DNA of 64,000 bases from Halomonas sp. MCCC 1A13316 (GTDB lineage: Bacteria; Pseudomonadota; Gammaproteobacteria; Pseudomonadales; Halomonadaceae). How positions within the stretch are numbered: position 1 is the stretch's first letter; each line of letters begins with the position of its first letter. The stretch covers positions 2,604,001-2,668,000 of the forward strand of contig NZ_CP053382.1 of the NCBI RefSeq assembly GCF_014931605.1, in the 5' to 3' direction. A program made the position numbers and the translations under genes. Of this stretch, positions 37,255 through 45,666 are shown one piece after another. The notes below the pieces were generated by a model. It saw only the letters and a program-made list of their open reading frames with translations, was not told the DNA's origin and searched no databases.

Positions 37255-38940
37255 TCATGTCGAGATGGGAACCTCCTCGACCATCTCGCCCAGGCGCGAC
37301 GTGATATTCCCTCGCAATACCTCCCCCATTGCCTCGCCGGGCGGAGTGACCTCTTCGGTAAGCTGTACCTGGAAGGGTTTGCCCTGTTGGTCGAGCCGCT
37401 GTATCCAGGCCAGCGTGCCATTGGAAAACCGCACCAACGACCCCACCGGGCGCAATCCGAAGCGCTGTACATATCGCTTCACCCAGCGCGGGTCGAACTG
37501 CTCGGGCGACTTGAGCAGGTGCCGGTACACGGCATCGATGCGCCAGGCGGGGCGATCGGGGCGACTGCGCCGCATGGCATCCACCACATCCACCACCGCG
37601 CTCATGCGCGCCAGCTCGGTTAGGCTATCGCTTGCGGCCCCACCGGGATAACCGCTCCCATCGAGCCGCTCATTGATACCGGCCACGACTGAGTGCATGA
37701 CGCTTACCGCCAGCCACTGGCAACTCCCCAGGCGCTGCTGCAACAGACCCACGTGTTCATGAAGACGCGCATAACCTTCGGGACCCAGCGACTCGGCAGC
37801 CAGCAGGCCCGGGGGCAAGAGCCCCTTGCCCAGGTCATGCACCATTGCGCTGGCAGCCATTGCCTTGCGCACGTCGCGCGGCACCGAATTGCTGCTGGCC
37901 AGTGCCAACAGGTGCACGGCGACACCCAGCCCGTGACGGACCAACATCGGCTCCTGCCCCAGGCAGCGGGTGGCGAAGAGCAGCGCCTCGATGTCCTCCT
38001 CGGCCAGTTGAATCAGCATGTCGGCATGGCGAGACAGTTGAACGGAATCAATGTCGTCACCTTGCTGCAACTCGAGCAGTTGAGCATCGAGATAGCCCGC
38101 CACCCGCGCCAGCCGACGCGCCATCGGGGTGGGATAAGCCTGCAGGTTGCGCCGGCCGACTGGAGCAACTGCGCCGGCCGCTTGGCTCTGGAACAGCATC
38201 GACGGCAAGCGCCCAACATCGGCATCATCGCCATATCGCGATGATTCACGCTCGATCTCACGGACGAAAAACCACAGCTTGCGCTCCTGCTCGGCCGTAT
38301 AGTTCTCGAACTGAAACCCCACTTTCAAGGCTTGGCGGTCGCTATCCGCCACCGTGTGACGGGGTAATGCCTGAATCGTGAAGCGCGTGCCGTTGGGGAA
38401 ACAGAATTCGATCTCGACCAATACGGCCGCGGCAAGCAGCGTAGCGGCCGAAGAAGGCAGTTCCAGCTGACAGCCCTGCTGGGACAGATCCTTTAGGTCC
38501 CCCTGAACCGTAGCCTCACCTTCGGCGCTGCGCACGATGGCTCCCACTTCCATGCCCAGGCGCAAGCGGGCACGGAAGGCCTCGCGCCGCTGCAGTTCCT
38601 CGAGGTAATGCGGGTATTCACATCGGCACTGCACCCTTGAGTCCACCGTATCGATCTGCCGCGACTTGATCGCCGGCGTGCGGATCATCTTGCCCTGTAC
38701 CTGGCCCAACAGGCGAAAGCCGATGCCGCGCTTCAGCTCGCCGGCAATCTCCCGCACGGCGGTAATGTCGAGCAGCAGCGATTGCGGTGCTGTCTGCTCC
38801 ATCACCACCACCGGCATGGGCGTGCTATCGGGCCGGTCCAGCAGCAGCGAAGCTCCGCCAGGCTGGACCAACCGTTCCAGCAGTGCCTCGATCTCGCTTG
38901 GGCTCCCCACTCGAAGAAACTCATCCTGAACCTGCGCCAT
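37255..38940 (-). CDS. YcgR-like PilZ protein fused to an HD-GYP domain
   Basis: A 561-residue soluble protein. Residues 1-110 resemble the YcgR N-terminal domain (flagellar brake). Residues about 115-235 are a PilZ c-di-GMP-binding domain with the two binding motifs R119-x3-R123 (REAFR) and DLSQQG at 151-156. Residues about 290-480 are an HD-GYP domain with HDLGK (368-372) and DGSGYP (427-432). The usual HHE before DGxGYP is INE here, so two metal ligands are absent and phosphodiesterase activity is doubtful. The fusion could join c-di-GMP sensing to turnover at the motor. It is followed by the fliS operon and preceded by the LOV-GGDEF-EAL gene. Confidence 0.82.
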   Translation of the reverse strand: MAQVQDEFLRVGSPSEIEALLERLVQPGGASLLLDRPDSTPMPVVVMEQTAPQSLLLDITAVREIAGELKRGIGFRLLGQVQGKMIRTPAIKSRQIDTVDSRVQCRCEYPHYLEELQRREAFRARLRLGMEVGAIVRSAEGEATVQGDLKDLSQQGCQLELPSSAATLLAAAVLVEIEFCFPNGTRFTIQALPRHTVADSDRQALKVGFQFENYTAEQERKLWFFVREIERESSRYGDDADVGRLPSMLFQSQAAGAVAPVGRRNLQAYPTPMARRLARVAGYLDAQLLELQQGDDIDSVQLSRHADMLIQLAEEDIEALLFATRCLGQEPMLVRHGLGVAVHLLALASSNSVPRDVRKAMAASAMVHDLGKGLLPPGLLAAESLGPEGYARLHEHVGLLQQRLGSCQWLAVSVMHSVVAGINERLDGSGYPGGAASDSLTELARMSAVVDVVDAMRRSRPDRPAWRIDAVYRHLLKSPEQFDPRWVKRYVQRFGLRPVGSLVRFSNGTLAWIQRLDQQGKPFQVQLTEEVTPPGEAMGEVLRGNITSRLGEMVEEVPIST

Positions 38941-39005
38941 CCTCGCTACCCTGCCCCCTCAGCTAGTTATTGGTGCTTATTGTCTGAACGTGTCGGGTCG
39001 CTCGC

Positions 39006-42000
39006 CTACGCCTCGTCATCTACCGACGTGGTTGCGCCTGTCAACTGGCCGGACACAGCAGCCCGTTGCTTCAAATAGTCCTGTAACTTTTCGAGCGGCA
39101 TCGGACGCGCAAAGAAAAAACCCTGAAATACGTCGCAGCCATGAGCCGCCAGGAAGTCGCGCTGCTGCGCTTGTTCGATACCCTCGGCCACCACCGCCAG
39201 CCCCAGGTGGTGGGCCATGGAGATGATGCCCTGAACGATGGCACTGTCATGACGATTGGTGGTGACGTCACATACGAAGCTGCGATCGATCTTGATCTTG
39301 CCGATCGGCAACTGCTTCAGATAGCTCAAGCTCGAGAACCCGGTACCGAAGTCATCGATGGAAACCTCGACGCCCATCTCGCGCAGGCAATGCAGTGTCT
39401 CGATGGCCGCCGCGGTATCGGCCATCAGGATGCCCTCGGTGAGTTCCAGTTCGAGATAATCTGCCGACAGGCCGGTTTCCTGCAGCACCTGCTGCAGATC
39501 GCCCAGAAAGTTGACGCGACGGAACTGTAATGGCGAAAGGTTGACTGAAACGCGATAACGCCCGTATCCCTCCGCAGCCAGGCGACACATGTCACGACAT
39601 GCCTGGCGTAACACCCAAGCGCTGATGGGTCCGATCTGGCCGGTATCCTCGGCCAACGGAATGAACAGTGCCGGTGAGAGATACCCCTTGACCGGATGCT
39701 TCCAGCGAACCAGCGCCTCGAAACCGACCACCTGGCCGCTCCTGGCACCCAGCAAGGGTTGGTAATGCAATTCGAAGTTTTCTGCCTCGATCGCCTCCTG
39801 AAGATCATTGCGCAATGCCATGCGCTCGTTCACTTCATCATTGATATCGCTGGTGAAGCACTCCCAGGCATTGCGTCCCTTCTGCTTGGCACGGTACATC
39901 GCCATGTCGGCCTGCTGAATCAGCTCGACGGGACTTTCCAGCTCTTTCTGCAGGAAGGCGATGCCCACGCTGGCACCAATGTAGAGTTCGTGCTCGCCAA
40001 CACGATAAGGGCGGCGAACCCGGGCCAGCAAGCGTTCGGCCAGGCGGATGGCCTCTTCTTCGCGCTCCAGTTCAGGTAGCAGAATGACGAATTCGTCGCT
40101 GCCGAAGCGAGCCAGCGTGTCGCCAGGATTGAGCTCCTCGCCCAGGCGTTGGCCGGCCTGGATCAGGATCTGGTCGCCCACTTCGTGTCCCAGGCTGTCG
40201 TTGATCGGCTTGAAATCATCCAGGTCGAGGAACAGCACCGCCAGGTGGCATCCGTGCCGCTGGGCGAGCAGCACATCATGCATCAGGTGATCCTCGAACA
40301 GCGAACGGTTGGCCAGCCCCGTCAACGCATCGTGGCTTGCATGATAGGAAAGCTTCGCCTCATAGGACTTGCGTTCGGAAATATCGTGCTGGATACCGAT
40401 GAAGTGAGTAACGCTGCCCTTGCCATTCTTCACCGGAGACAGGTAGAGGTTGTTCCAGAACGGCGAGCCATCCTTGCGGTAGTTGCACAGCGTGACGTTG
40501 AGCTCGTGCTGTCCGGCAATCGCCTGCCTCAACTGCGTCATGGCCTCCGCATCGGTCTCGCTGCCTTGCAGGAAACGACAGTTGTGCCCCAGCACCTCGT
40601 CACGCCCGTAGCCGGTGATACGCTCGAACGCTTCGTTGACATAAATGATCGGATTATCGGGCTGCCGGGCATCGGTAATGACGATGCCGTTGATGCTGGC
40701 TTCAACGCTGCGTTGCAGTATGCGTAGCTCCGTCTCCTGCCGATGGCGCTCGGTCATGTCCTTGGCGATGCCATAGAAACCGATGACTCGGTCGTTGACC
40801 ACGATGGGCAGGTTGGTCACGTCGAGATAGACGCTACGCCCCTCGCGGTGACAAATGGTGACCGTATAACGGAACGCCTCGCCCTTGTCGACCTCGACGT
40901 AGAGCGATTCGATGCGTTCCCGATCGTTCGCCTGTGCCAGTTTCGAGAAATGCAGGCCGATCAGCTGCTCGAGGGGATAGCCGGTCACGCTGCTGCAGGC
41001 GGCATTGGCGGTGGTGAAATTTCCTTTCAGGTCGAGGGAGAAGACAGCATCGGGATGATAGGTGAACATCGAGCGATAGCGCTGTTCGTTCTCCTTCAGT
41101 GCCCGTCGGTTACGCTCGCGCTCCACGGCCAGCGATACCAGCTCGACCGCCTCGATCACGCGCCGTCTGTCGCTCCGTGAGGGTTCGCCCGGCTGTGGAT
41201 AGTAGATGGCGAAGGTGCCTAACACTTGCGCATTGCTGCTGATCACCGGATAAGACCAGCAAGCTTTTAGCCCATGCCGTGCTGTCAGTTCATGAAACCC
41301 ATTCCAGCGCGGATCGCTGGCGATGTCGGCGCTTACCACGAAATCGCGAATATACGCCGCCCGGCCACAGGCGCCGTTCTCGGGGCCTATCGCCACGCCT
41401 TCTATCGCATCGCAATAGGCTTGCGGCAGGTTGACGCTGTAGAGCTGCTCCAGGCGGAGGCGAGCCTCGTCGCAAAGCATGATGGAAGCGATTCCGCCCG
41501 GCACCTGGGCCTCGATGATCCGGCAGATTGCCTTGAGGGTATCCTCCAGCGGCTGGTCACGCGCGATCAGCGTCTGCACGCGCTGCTGTGCACGCAAGTG
41601 TCGCTGGGTGCGCGCCAGAGCCAGCGAGCGGCGTTGGCTCAGGCCGGCCATCCCGAGGCTGAAAGCCAGCAGATAGGTCATGACCAACCCGCCCACGGCT
41701 ACGCCCAGCGGTAGCAGGCCCGCCATGTTGGCCGAAAGCGGCCCACCGCCGTGGATACGCATGCCCACGGTAGCTCCACCGGGCAGCACTACCCAGCCAC
41801 GCCGAAGCTCAACCCCACTCGCAGCGTCCTGTCGACGGTTGGCCACCATCAGGCTCGCGTTACGCTGGACGGAGAGTCGTAGCGGCGTGATCAGCGCGCT
41901 CACCTCCTCGCGAAACAGGCGCGTGAGATCGAGTACGGCGACCAGTTGGCCGTGAGCGGGAGGCGACAATGGCACGGCCATCAAGGCAAGTTCGGGACGT

Positions 42001-43001
42001 CGTTCGCCCGGCAGTACCCACCGCGGATAAGTCCCTCCCACCGCCAGCCAATCCAGCAGCCAGTCGTGTTCCTCTATCCAGCCCGACAGGTGAAAATCGT
42101 CTCTTTCCCGCCCCCAGCGAAACTCTTCGTCCAGCCCTGACTGCCAATGAAGGGAGTCCAGGCTCGGCATATCACGGAAGACATCGTCGACTTCCGATTC
42201 GCGGTAACTTTGCGGGGGGAGTCCTCCGAACTGCTCCCAGCGCGCGGCCATACGCTGTATTTCACGCTGCTTGTCATCGACCACGCGTTCAGCGTTCGCC
42301 TTGAAGGTGTAAAGCAACTCGGAGGCATGCCGAAGCTTGGCATCATGCTGTTGCCAAGTAAGGGCATACCAGGCAAGACCGCTGGCAAGAACCCCACCGA
42401 TCACGGCCAGGATAATCGACCGACTCCATATGGGGGTAACGCTCGCGTGGCGTGCCATCATCATCATGGCCGCACCACTCAGCAGCGCAGGAAAGGCAGT
42501 GAAAGGCGTAGCGAAGGCGTTACCCCATGGGCCGGTAGCAAGCAGATCCGGCCACAACCCCGCGGCAACACTCACACCACCGACCAGGAAGAGAACGACG
42601 CCACCGAACCACCAGCATAGACGCGAGCGCGCCGAACCATTGCCCGCCATCAGGCATGCCGACGCGATCAATACCGCGACACTGGTAGCAGGTGTCAGGG
42701 GCGCCTGATCCAGGCTTAGCGCTTCGGGAACCACGCGTGGCCACCACGAAAGCAATGGCGCAAACAAACCAATAGGCAACAGCAGGGCTCCGCAGAGCTG
42801 CGCCGTTGGCCTATTTTTCAGCAGTGTTGCCAGCAGACCACTACCCACCAACAGCATGACGGGCAGGCTCACCCAGGTAGGCTGCCAGTCGCCAGGTAGC
42901 TGCCAGGCGGCCAGCCCGTTGATTATTCCCATGGCTAAAAGCAGCATCGGTACCAGTATCAACCAGGTATGCAGTGCTACTTGCTGTAGATTATTGGGCA
43001 T
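39006..43001 (-). CDS. membrane GAF-PAS-LOV-GGDEF-EAL protein, probable blue-light c-di-GMP enzyme
   Basis: A 1331-residue protein. Order: about six membrane helices within residues 10-215; an extracytoplasmic region to about 410 and another helix; GAF (about 445-610); PAS (about 625-745); LOV (about 755-870); GGDEF (about 880-1050); EAL (about 1060-1320). The LOV domain has GHNCRFLQG with the flavin-adduct Cys808, NYRKDG, FWNN and the IGIQHDIS glutamine, a complete photosensor set. The cyclase motif is GSDEF (967-971), not GGDEF, so synthesis may be weak or lost. EAL (1095-1097), ELTEG, DDFGTGF and EGIE are intact, suggesting phosphodiesterase. A FliA promoter lies 33-60 bases upstream. Confidence 0.88.
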   Translation of the reverse strand: MPNNLQQVALHTWLILVPMLLLAMGIINGLAAWQLPGDWQPTWVSLPVMLLVGSGLLATLLKNRPTAQLCGALLLPIGLFAPLLSWWPRVVPEALSLDQAPLTPATSVAVLIASACLMAGNGSARSRLCWWFGGVVLFLVGGVSVAAGLWPDLLATGPWGNAFATPFTAFPALLSGAAMMMMARHASVTPIWSRSIILAVIGGVLASGLAWYALTWQQHDAKLRHASELLYTFKANAERVVDDKQREIQRMAARWEQFGGLPPQSYRESEVDDVFRDMPSLDSLHWQSGLDEEFRWGRERDDFHLSGWIEEHDWLLDWLAVGGTYPRWVLPGERRPELALMAVPLSPPAHGQLVAVLDLTRLFREEVSALITPLRLSVQRNASLMVANRRQDAASGVELRRGWVVLPGGATVGMRIHGGGPLSANMAGLLPLGVAVGGLVMTYLLAFSLGMAGLSQRRSLALARTQRHLRAQQRVQTLIARDQPLEDTLKAICRIIEAQVPGGIASIMLCDEARLRLEQLYSVNLPQAYCDAIEGVAIGPENGACGRAAYIRDFVVSADIASDPRWNGFHELTARHGLKACWSYPVISSNAQVLGTFAIYYPQPGEPSRSDRRRVIEAVELVSLAVERERNRRALKENEQRYRSMFTYHPDAVFSLDLKGNFTTANAACSSVTGYPLEQLIGLHFSKLAQANDRERIESLYVEVDKGEAFRYTVTICHREGRSVYLDVTNLPIVVNDRVIGFYGIAKDMTERHRQETELRILQRSVEASINGIVITDARQPDNPIIYVNEAFERITGYGRDEVLGHNCRFLQGSETDAEAMTQLRQAIAGQHELNVTLCNYRKDGSPFWNNLYLSPVKNGKGSVTHFIGIQHDISERKSYEAKLSYHASHDALTGLANRSLFEDHLMHDVLLAQRHGCHLAVLFLDLDDFKPINDSLGHEVGDQILIQAGQRLGEELNPGDTLARFGSDEFVILLPELEREEEAIRLAERLLARVRRPYRVGEHELYIGASVGIAFLQKELESPVELIQQADMAMYRAKQKGRNAWECFTSDINDEVNERMALRNDLQEAIEAENFELHYQPLLGARSGQVVGFEALVRWKHPVKGYLSPALFIPLAEDTGQIGPISAWVLRQACRDMCRLAAEGYGRYRVSVNLSPLQFRRVNFLGDLQQVLQETGLSADYLELELTEGILMADTAAAIETLHCLREMGVEVSIDDFGTGFSSLSYLKQLPIGKIKIDRSFVCDVTTNRHDSAIVQGIISMAHHLGLAVVAEGIEQAQQRDFLAAHGCDVFQGFFFARPMPLEKLQDYLKQRAAVSGQLTGATTSVDDEA

Positions 43002-43033
43002 TCCGCCCCCGCTCGCTAAATTGCCTGAATAAT

Positions 43034-43060
43034 GTATCGGCAGCGAGCCGCAAGACTTGA
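43034..43060 (-). promoter_or_regulatory. FliA (sigma-28) promoter for the LOV-GGDEF-EAL gene
   Basis: On the minus strand TCAA, 15 bases, GCCGATAC. The predicted transcript starts about 26 bases before the ATG at 43001. The TCAA variant is also seen in the motA promoter. Confidence 0.75.
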
Positions 43061-43078
43061 GGATCTAGACAGAAGGAA

Positions 43079-44305
43079 CTAGACGGGAGGATCGCCGGGA
43101 TTCTGGGCCGCTACTACCTGGTTGCGTCCCTCGCGCTTGGCGCGATAGAGCGCATCATCGGCACGTTTGAGCGCCCCCTGGGCCGGCTCGTCCTGCTCCA
43201 GCCGGGTCACGCCAATGCTGGTCGTGATGGGTATGGGCTGCCCGTCATGGCTGGAAAACTCGGCTTTTTCCACGGCATCCCGGATGCGATCGGCAATCTC
43301 CATCGCTCTGGCCTGGCCACTGCCGACCAATATGATGACGAACTCCTCGCCGCCATAGCGTGCGACACAGTCGTGCCGGCGCGTCTGCCGCATCAATAGC
43401 TCGGCGAACTGGCACAGCACGCTATCGCCGACCGAGTGGCCGTAGCTGTCATTGATACGCTTGAAATGATCGAGATCGGCCATCAGCAGCGAACAGGGCA
43501 CACTGCCAAGGCTATCCTGGCCTTCGGTGTCACGCTGCCAGGCCTGGACTTTTTCCAGGTGCTCCTCCAGCGCGCCGCGGTTGAAGAGACCGGTCAAGGG
43601 ATCATGGGTAGCTTGTCGATAGAGCCGCAGCAACAGGCTGAGCTGGAAGTGGTTGGCCGCCAAGGAAACGACCAATAGGCTGGAGAGCAGCCAGACACTC
43701 TCCAAGCCGCGACCGGTCAGCCAGCTGCCATCTAACAGCTGGGAAAACGCCAGCAGCCCAAGCATGGCAAGGCCGGCAGCAAGCGACTCCAGCAGCGTGA
43801 AGGGAAAAACGCTCAGTGCCGCCACCAGCAAGAAGGGGATGAAGCCATACCCGACCAGACTGCCAACCTGCTCTGCTGGCAGCATGATCAGCACGAACAG
43901 ATAGAACCCCGCCGGCAGCGCCAGCAGCATACCGGCACTGAAGCGGATGCGCCGTATCCGCTCGAGGCTGAAGTAGGCCAGCGTCAGTACACCCACCAGC
44001 CCCAGCAACAACCCTACCCTTCCCGCCAGGGTGTACCACAGCAATTCGCTCGGCAGTACCAGCGAGTCCACCACGATCCAGAGCGGCGAAAGCAGCGTAA
44101 AGATGAGACCAAGCGCCAGGACGCGGCTGCGCAGATAGCGCGCATGGGCGAAGGTGAAGTCGCGCGAATGGTGGCGGTTGCTCAAAGTATCGCGCAGGGC
44201 GCTCAAGCCGACGAACAGCTCATGCCCCACCTCGGGTGGCTCGGCCAGCGAATCCAGGCGACGGTTCTGGAACTCGCGGGTTTCATGAGGATTGCTGGAG
44301 AGCAT
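43079..44305 (-). CDS. membrane diguanylate cyclase (GGEEF)
   Basis: A 408-residue protein that should make c-di-GMP from GTP. The N-terminal 50 residues are soluble, then about six membrane helices lie between residues 65 and 225 (for example LALGLIFTLLSPLWIVVDSL and SSLLVVSLAANHFQL) as an integral sensor. The GGDEF domain (about 230-395) has DPLTGLFNRGALEEHL, DLDHFKRINDSYGH and an intact YGGEEF. No allosteric RxxD inhibitory site is obvious. I chose ATG 44305 (AAGG upstream); a GTG at 44362 would add 19 Arg-rich residues. It runs in the same direction as the LOV protein. Confidence 0.87.
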   Translation of the reverse strand: MLSSNPHETREFQNRRLDSLAEPPEVGHELFVGLSALRDTLSNRHHSRDFTFAHARYLRSRVLALGLIFTLLSPLWIVVDSLVLPSELLWYTLAGRVGLLLGLVGVLTLAYFSLERIRRIRFSAGMLLALPAGFYLFVLIMLPAEQVGSLVGYGFIPFLLVAALSVFPFTLLESLAAGLAMLGLLAFSQLLDGSWLTGRGLESVWLLSSLLVVSLAANHFQLSLLLRLYRQATHDPLTGLFNRGALEEHLEKVQAWQRDTEGQDSLGSVPCSLLMADLDHFKRINDSYGHSVGDSVLCQFAELLMRQTRRHDCVARYGGEEFVIILVGSGQARAMEIADRIRDAVEKAEFSSHDGQPIPITTSIGVTRLEQDEPAQGALKRADDALYRAKREGRNQVVAAQNPGDPPV

Positions 44306-44476
44306 GACATGGCCTTGTAGAGCGGCCGCACTTCGAGATGGCCGTAAACGGAAGCGCTGCACCTGTGCCTGAGCGAAGGATCACGATGCTGGTTCGTCGT
44401 TATATCAGAGCCTGCTCAACGTAACGAGACCCAAGGGTTTGACATGCGACAAACAACACGTCATTTAAGCGCCATT

Positions 44477-44737
44477 TCATCTTTCTCGTGGCAAAGCGGC
44501 TCGTGGCAAAGCGGCTCGTGGCAAAGCGGCTATCGACTGGAAGCGCCCCTCCGGGGTAAAGAAGAGTCGAAAGGTGCCATGAACCCCATCTCTGGCCACC
44601 ACTCGACGCAGCGCTTCGGCCGGGAACATCACGCGCCGACCGTCCAGACTGCGGGCCACAACTTGCCCAACCCGCCCCTCGTAATGAGCAAGGCAGGCTT
44701 CGGCAGAAAGCTCCAGCACAACATCGATACACGGCAT
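44477..44737 (-). CDS. DUF2835-family small protein with repeated tail
   Basis: An 86-residue protein matching the DUF2835 pattern: LELSAEACLAHYEGRVGQVVARSLDGRRVMFPAEALRRVV, then GVHGTFRLFF. The family has about 70 residues and no known function. The tail here is extended by a three-fold repeat coding AALPR AALPR AALPR. No partner gene is obvious; it stands between the diguanylate cyclase and a secreted-protein gene facing the other way. Confidence 0.75.
   Translation of the reverse strand: MPCIDVVLELSAEACLAHYEGRVGQVVARSLDGRRVMFPAEALRRVVARDGVHGTFRLFFTPEGRFQSIAALPRAALPRAALPRER
44486..44530. repeat. three perfect tandem copies of a 15-bp unit
   Basis: The unit TCGTGGCAAAGCGGC is repeated three times without a change inside the 3' end of the DUF2835 gene. 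It adds five residues per unit and keeps the frame, so copy number can change by slippage. Confidence 0.95.
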
Positions 44738-44891
44738 GCGTTTCTACCGATCCAGTGATTTACGTGCCTAGATAGTGGCAGACAAGCAGTGTTGAATCAG
44801 CGACTTCTCATCGATTGCCTTCGGCATTATTCTACCTTTCCCTCATACCAACGATAAGAGCCCAGTGCTCGTTGACGCAGGAACATCAAGC

Positions 44892-45386
44892 ATGAACACA
44901 CACTCTATCTGTCGCTTCACCAAGGTGGTTGTCGCCTCGATGTTGGGCTTGGCTCTCGGCAGCGCCCAGGCCCAGGAACCGGACTGGAGCGCCGAACCCA
45001 GCTATGGCAGCGTGCATCTTCAGGCCGGTTTCACTCCCGACCCCTGGGCCCAGAGCCTGCAGGCCGGAGGCTCCAACCAAGTCAGTGCGAAGCTGGGTCC
45101 CAACTGTACCGGGTACATCATGGCCAGCGCCCCGGACGTCGATCTGCACTATACCGCCGGCAGCATGCCGCTTTACGTCACCGCCACCTCAGGCAGCGAC
45201 ACTACCCTGATCATAAACGCACCCGATGGTCGCTGGTACTGCAACGACGACTTCAACGGTCTCGATCCCGTGGTCATGTTCCAGAATCCGCCAAGCGGAA
45301 TGTACAACGTCTGGGTGGGCGTTCACGGCAGCGACCAGATGCAGCCGGCGACACTGACGTTTACCGAGCTGAACCCGACCCGCTGA
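44892..45386 (+). CDS. secreted beta-rich protein of unknown function
   Basis: A 164-residue exported protein. A signal peptide is clear (VVVASMLGLALGSAQAQ). The mature part has YGSVHLQAGFTPDPWAQSLQAGG, then LHYTAGSMPLYVTATSGSDTTLIINAPDGRWYCNDDFNG and NVWVGVHG. It resembles the pre-peptidase C-terminal (PPC)-like beta sandwiches found in secreted proteins, sometimes annotated as peptidase S1-related, but I see no catalytic triad. Two Cys may form a disulfide. ATG 44892 has CAGGA upstream. A hairpin follows the stop. Confidence 0.7.
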   Translation: MNTHSICRFTKVVVASMLGLALGSAQAQEPDWSAEPSYGSVHLQAGFTPDPWAQSLQAGGSNQVSAKLGPNCTGYIMASAPDVDLHYTAGSMPLYVTATSGSDTTLIINAPDGRWYCNDDFNGLDPVVMFQNPPSGMYNVWVGVHGSDQMQPATLTFTELNPTR

Positions 45387-45402
45387 ACCTGCCGATCATC
45401 GC

Positions 45403-45431
45403 GCGGTGGGCACCAAAGGCGTGCCCACCGC
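45403..45431 (+). terminator. hairpin after the secreted-protein gene
   Basis: An 11-bp perfect stem (GCGGTGGGCAC / GTGCCCACCGC without the first G-C counted separately) closes a 7-base loop about 16 bases after the stop. There is no T-run, so it may be a weak or Rho-assisted end. The rest of the 280-base gap to 45667 is AT-richer and shows nothing definite. Confidence 0.5.
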
Positions 45432-45666
45432 CCTCGGCCCCATCTCGATCCTCTTACCGCGGCTAAACGCAATCCCAGTGGCAACTTCCCTCAACTGAAC
45501 GGGGCAACGCTGGCCATTATAATGAGCCTGCGAAGTATTCAAACCTGAAACTTCAATCTTGAAACAAATTGAATAACCCCCTAGGCTGACTTCAGCACCT
45601 CGCACAATCGTGTCCTAGTGCGAATCAAAATTTGCATGAAAATCAGCAAGCAAGGGAACAAAGACA

